This document shows positions 5,319 to 6,374 of a DNA stretch of 6,374 bases, one piece after another. The DNA is from Actinomycetota bacterium (lineage in GTDB: Bacteria > Actinomycetota > Thermoleophilia > Gaiellales > Gaiellaceae): the NCBI GenBank assembly GCA_013812265.1, contig JACCTQ010000080.1, positions 1-6,374 of the forward strand. Reading direction: 5' to 3'. How positions within the stretch are numbered: the stretch's first letter is position 1; each line of letters opens with the position of its first letter. The position numbers were made by a program, and so were the translations under genes. The notes under the pieces are model-generated. The model was not told the origin of the DNA. It saw only the letters and a list, made by a program, of their open reading frames with translations, and searched no databases.

Positions 5319-5348
5319 CTGAGCGTTCTCCGGTCGAGCGCGTAGTCT
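5319..5348 (+). promoter_or_regulatory. Possible pyrF promoter
   Basis: CTGAGC (5319-5324) and TAGTCT (5343-5348) are 18 bp apart. The -10 ends 8 nt before the pyrF ATG, predicting a leaderless or near-leaderless transcript. The -35 matches only three of six consensus bases, so support comes mainly from the TANNNT box and its spacing. A GAAGG at 5349-5353 is too close to the ATG to be a good Shine-Dalgarno. Confidence 0.4.
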
Positions 5349-5356
5349 GAAGGCGG

Positions 5357-6277
5357 ATGGAAGCAGTATCCGCGGTTGCCACGACGCTCTTCGCCGACCG
5401 GCTTGCCGAGGCCGTCGAGCGTAAGCGCAGCCAACTCGTGGTCGGGCTCGACCCACGCTCCGACTTGCTCCCCGTCGAGCTTCGCGGCGACGCGCGTCTC
5501 GGCCGCGAGCAGGCGGCCGCCGCCTGCGAACGGTTCTGCCGTGGCTTGATCGACGCGACGGCTCCTTACGTCGTCGCCGTGAAGCCACAGATCGCGTTCT
5601 TCGAGGCACTGGGGGCCGACGGCATCCGTGCGTTCGAGGGGGTGTGCGCCTACGCGCGCTCGGCCGACCTGCTGGTGATCGCGGACGGCAAGCGAGGCGA
5701 CATCGGATCTACCGCCCGCGCGTACGCCGCGGCGTATCTCGAGCGCTCACTGCATGGAAACGGGGAGCCGGTGGCCGACGCGTTGACGGTGAACACGTAC
5801 CTTGGTCGTGAGTCGCTGCGGCCGCTCTTGCTCGCGTGTCGCCGTGAGGGCGCCGGCATCTTCTGCCTGGTCAAGACCTCGAATGCCGGCGAGGACGTCC
5901 AGGACCTGATCCTCTCGGACGGACGGCCGCTCTGGCACCACGTCGCCCGTCTCGTCGCCGAATGGGGCGAGGACCTGGTGGGAGAGCGCGGGCTCTCCAG
6001 CGTCGGCGCCGTAGTGGGCGCGACTCATCCTCGCGCCATTGGAGAAGCGCGGCGGATTCTTCGTCGGGCGGTACTCCTCCTTCCCGGCGTGGGCGCGCAG
6101 GGCGCGACGCCGGCCGACGTGGCGAGGGCCTTCACGAGCGGCCCTGCCAGCGCGCTCGTCACTGTGTCCCGGTCGGTGATCTACGCCTTCCGTGTGGAAG
6201 GCGGCGACTGGCGGACGGCCGCAGGTGCGCAGGCGGCCAGGCTGAAGCGTGACGTCTGGACCGTCTCGGGCTGGTGA
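5357..6277 (+). CDS. pyrF: Orotidine-5'-phosphate decarboxylase PyrF, class 2 (mycobacterial type)
   Basis: PyrF decarboxylates OMP to UMP, the final step of de novo pyrimidine synthesis, and follows directly on the PyrE reaction. The product has 306 residues, longer than the 230-250 of the E. coli type and typical of the class 2 family found in actinobacteria and some other groups. Motifs in order: LVVGLDPR (27-34), AVKPQIAFFEALG (74-86), the catalytic DGKRGDIGSTARAYA (110-124) holding the Asp-Lys-Asp charged network (D110, K112, D115), LTVNTYLG in the middle of the barrel, LVKTSNAG, and the phosphate-gripping LLPGVGAQGA near 241-250. The ATG at 5357 is supported by the TANNNT box 8 nt upstream and a normal distance to VGLDPR. 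It lies 112 bp after hup, so probably has its own promoter, and 3 bp before the next gene. Confidence 0.95.
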   Translation: MEAVSAVATTLFADRLAEAVERKRSQLVVGLDPRSDLLPVELRGDARLGREQAAAACERFCRGLIDATAPYVVAVKPQIAFFEALGADGIRAFEGVCAYARSADLLVIADGKRGDIGSTARAYAAAYLERSLHGNGEPVADALTVNTYLGRESLRPLLLACRREGAGIFCLVKTSNAGEDVQDLILSDGRPLWHHVARLVAEWGEDLVGERGLSSVGAVVGATHPRAIGEARRILRRAVLLLPGVGAQGATPADVARAFTSGPASALVTVSRSVIYAFRVEGGDWRTAAGAQAARLKRDVWTVSGW

Positions 6278-6280
6278 GGC

Positions 6281-6374
6281 GTGCCGATCCGCGGCTGGCG
6301 GGCTGAGTTCACTCGCTACGGGGCACCAGCGGCCTTTCTGGCGGCCGTGACGGTTGCCGTGCTGCTCGTTCGGG
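6281..6374 (+). CDS. Start of a membrane-anchored protein (runs off right edge)
   Basis: A GTG at 6281, three bases after the pyrF stop, opens a frame that stays open to the window end (31 codons). It begins with a basic stretch (PIRGWRAEFTRY, 2-13) followed by a hydrophobic segment (GAPAAFLAAVTVAVLLV, 14-30), which looks like an N-in single membrane anchor or uncleaved signal. The tight spacing to pyrF suggests co-transcription. From memory, cell-envelope proteins with a similar anchor (some carrying LysM domains) occur beside pyrF in related actinobacteria, but nothing past the anchor is visible, so the function is unknown. Confidence 0.55.
   Translation, partial: MPIRGWRAEFTRYGAPAAFLAAVTVAVLLVR

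Noticed and set aside
1..6374. tRNA, rRNA, CRISPR, insertion sequences, attachment sites
   Set aside because: I scanned for cloverleaf arms, spaced direct repeats, transposase motifs and terminal repeats and saw none.

Overview
The window is GC-rich, gene-dense and rich in GTG starts, and every complete gene is intact. Its make-up points to the Actinomycetota: a long, mycobacterial-type (class 2) orotidine decarboxylase, frequent TANNNT boxes placed 7-9 bases before start codons with poor Shine-Dalgarno sequences (suggesting leaderless mRNAs), and a murI-rph-rdgB operon. The style of the left-edge secreted protein and the short tail-less HU make me favour the deep-branching class Thermoleophilia (Gaiellales or Solirubrobacterales-like). 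That placement is inference, not something the sequence proves.

Layout. (1) 1-665, minus strand: the N-terminal 221 residues of a secreted protein of unknown function, cut by the left edge. (2) 748-2895, plus strand: an overlapping three-gene operon of glutamate racemase (murI), RNase PH (rph) and XTP/dITP diphosphatase (rdgB), closed by a perfect 11-bp hairpin that contains the rdgB stop codon. (3) 2918-3757, minus strand: a YihY/BrkB-family membrane protein converging on that operon. (4) A 37-bp divergent gap, then 3795-4895, plus strand: three overlapping genes, namely a roadblock/LC7-like protein, a 65-residue probable membrane-anchored protein and orotate phosphoribosyltransferase (pyrE). 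(5) 4960-5244: an HU-family DNA-binding protein with its own good promoter and Shine-Dalgarno. (6) 5357-6277: orotidine-5'-phosphate decarboxylase (pyrF). (7) 6281-6374: the start of a further gene with an N-terminal membrane segment, cut by the right edge.

Together the genes are mostly housekeeping. pyrE and pyrF carry out the last two steps of UMP synthesis, converting orotate to OMP and OMP to UMP. murI supplies D-glutamate for peptidoglycan, rph trims tRNA 3' ends, and rdgB removes deaminated purine nucleotides. No mobile element, CRISPR array, tRNA or rRNA was seen. The least explained part is the roadblock-like gene plus small basic membrane protein, physically overlapped with pyrE. The divergent mini-promoter and the two inverted-repeat elements (2891-2915 and 5286-5317) are the other points worth a second look.
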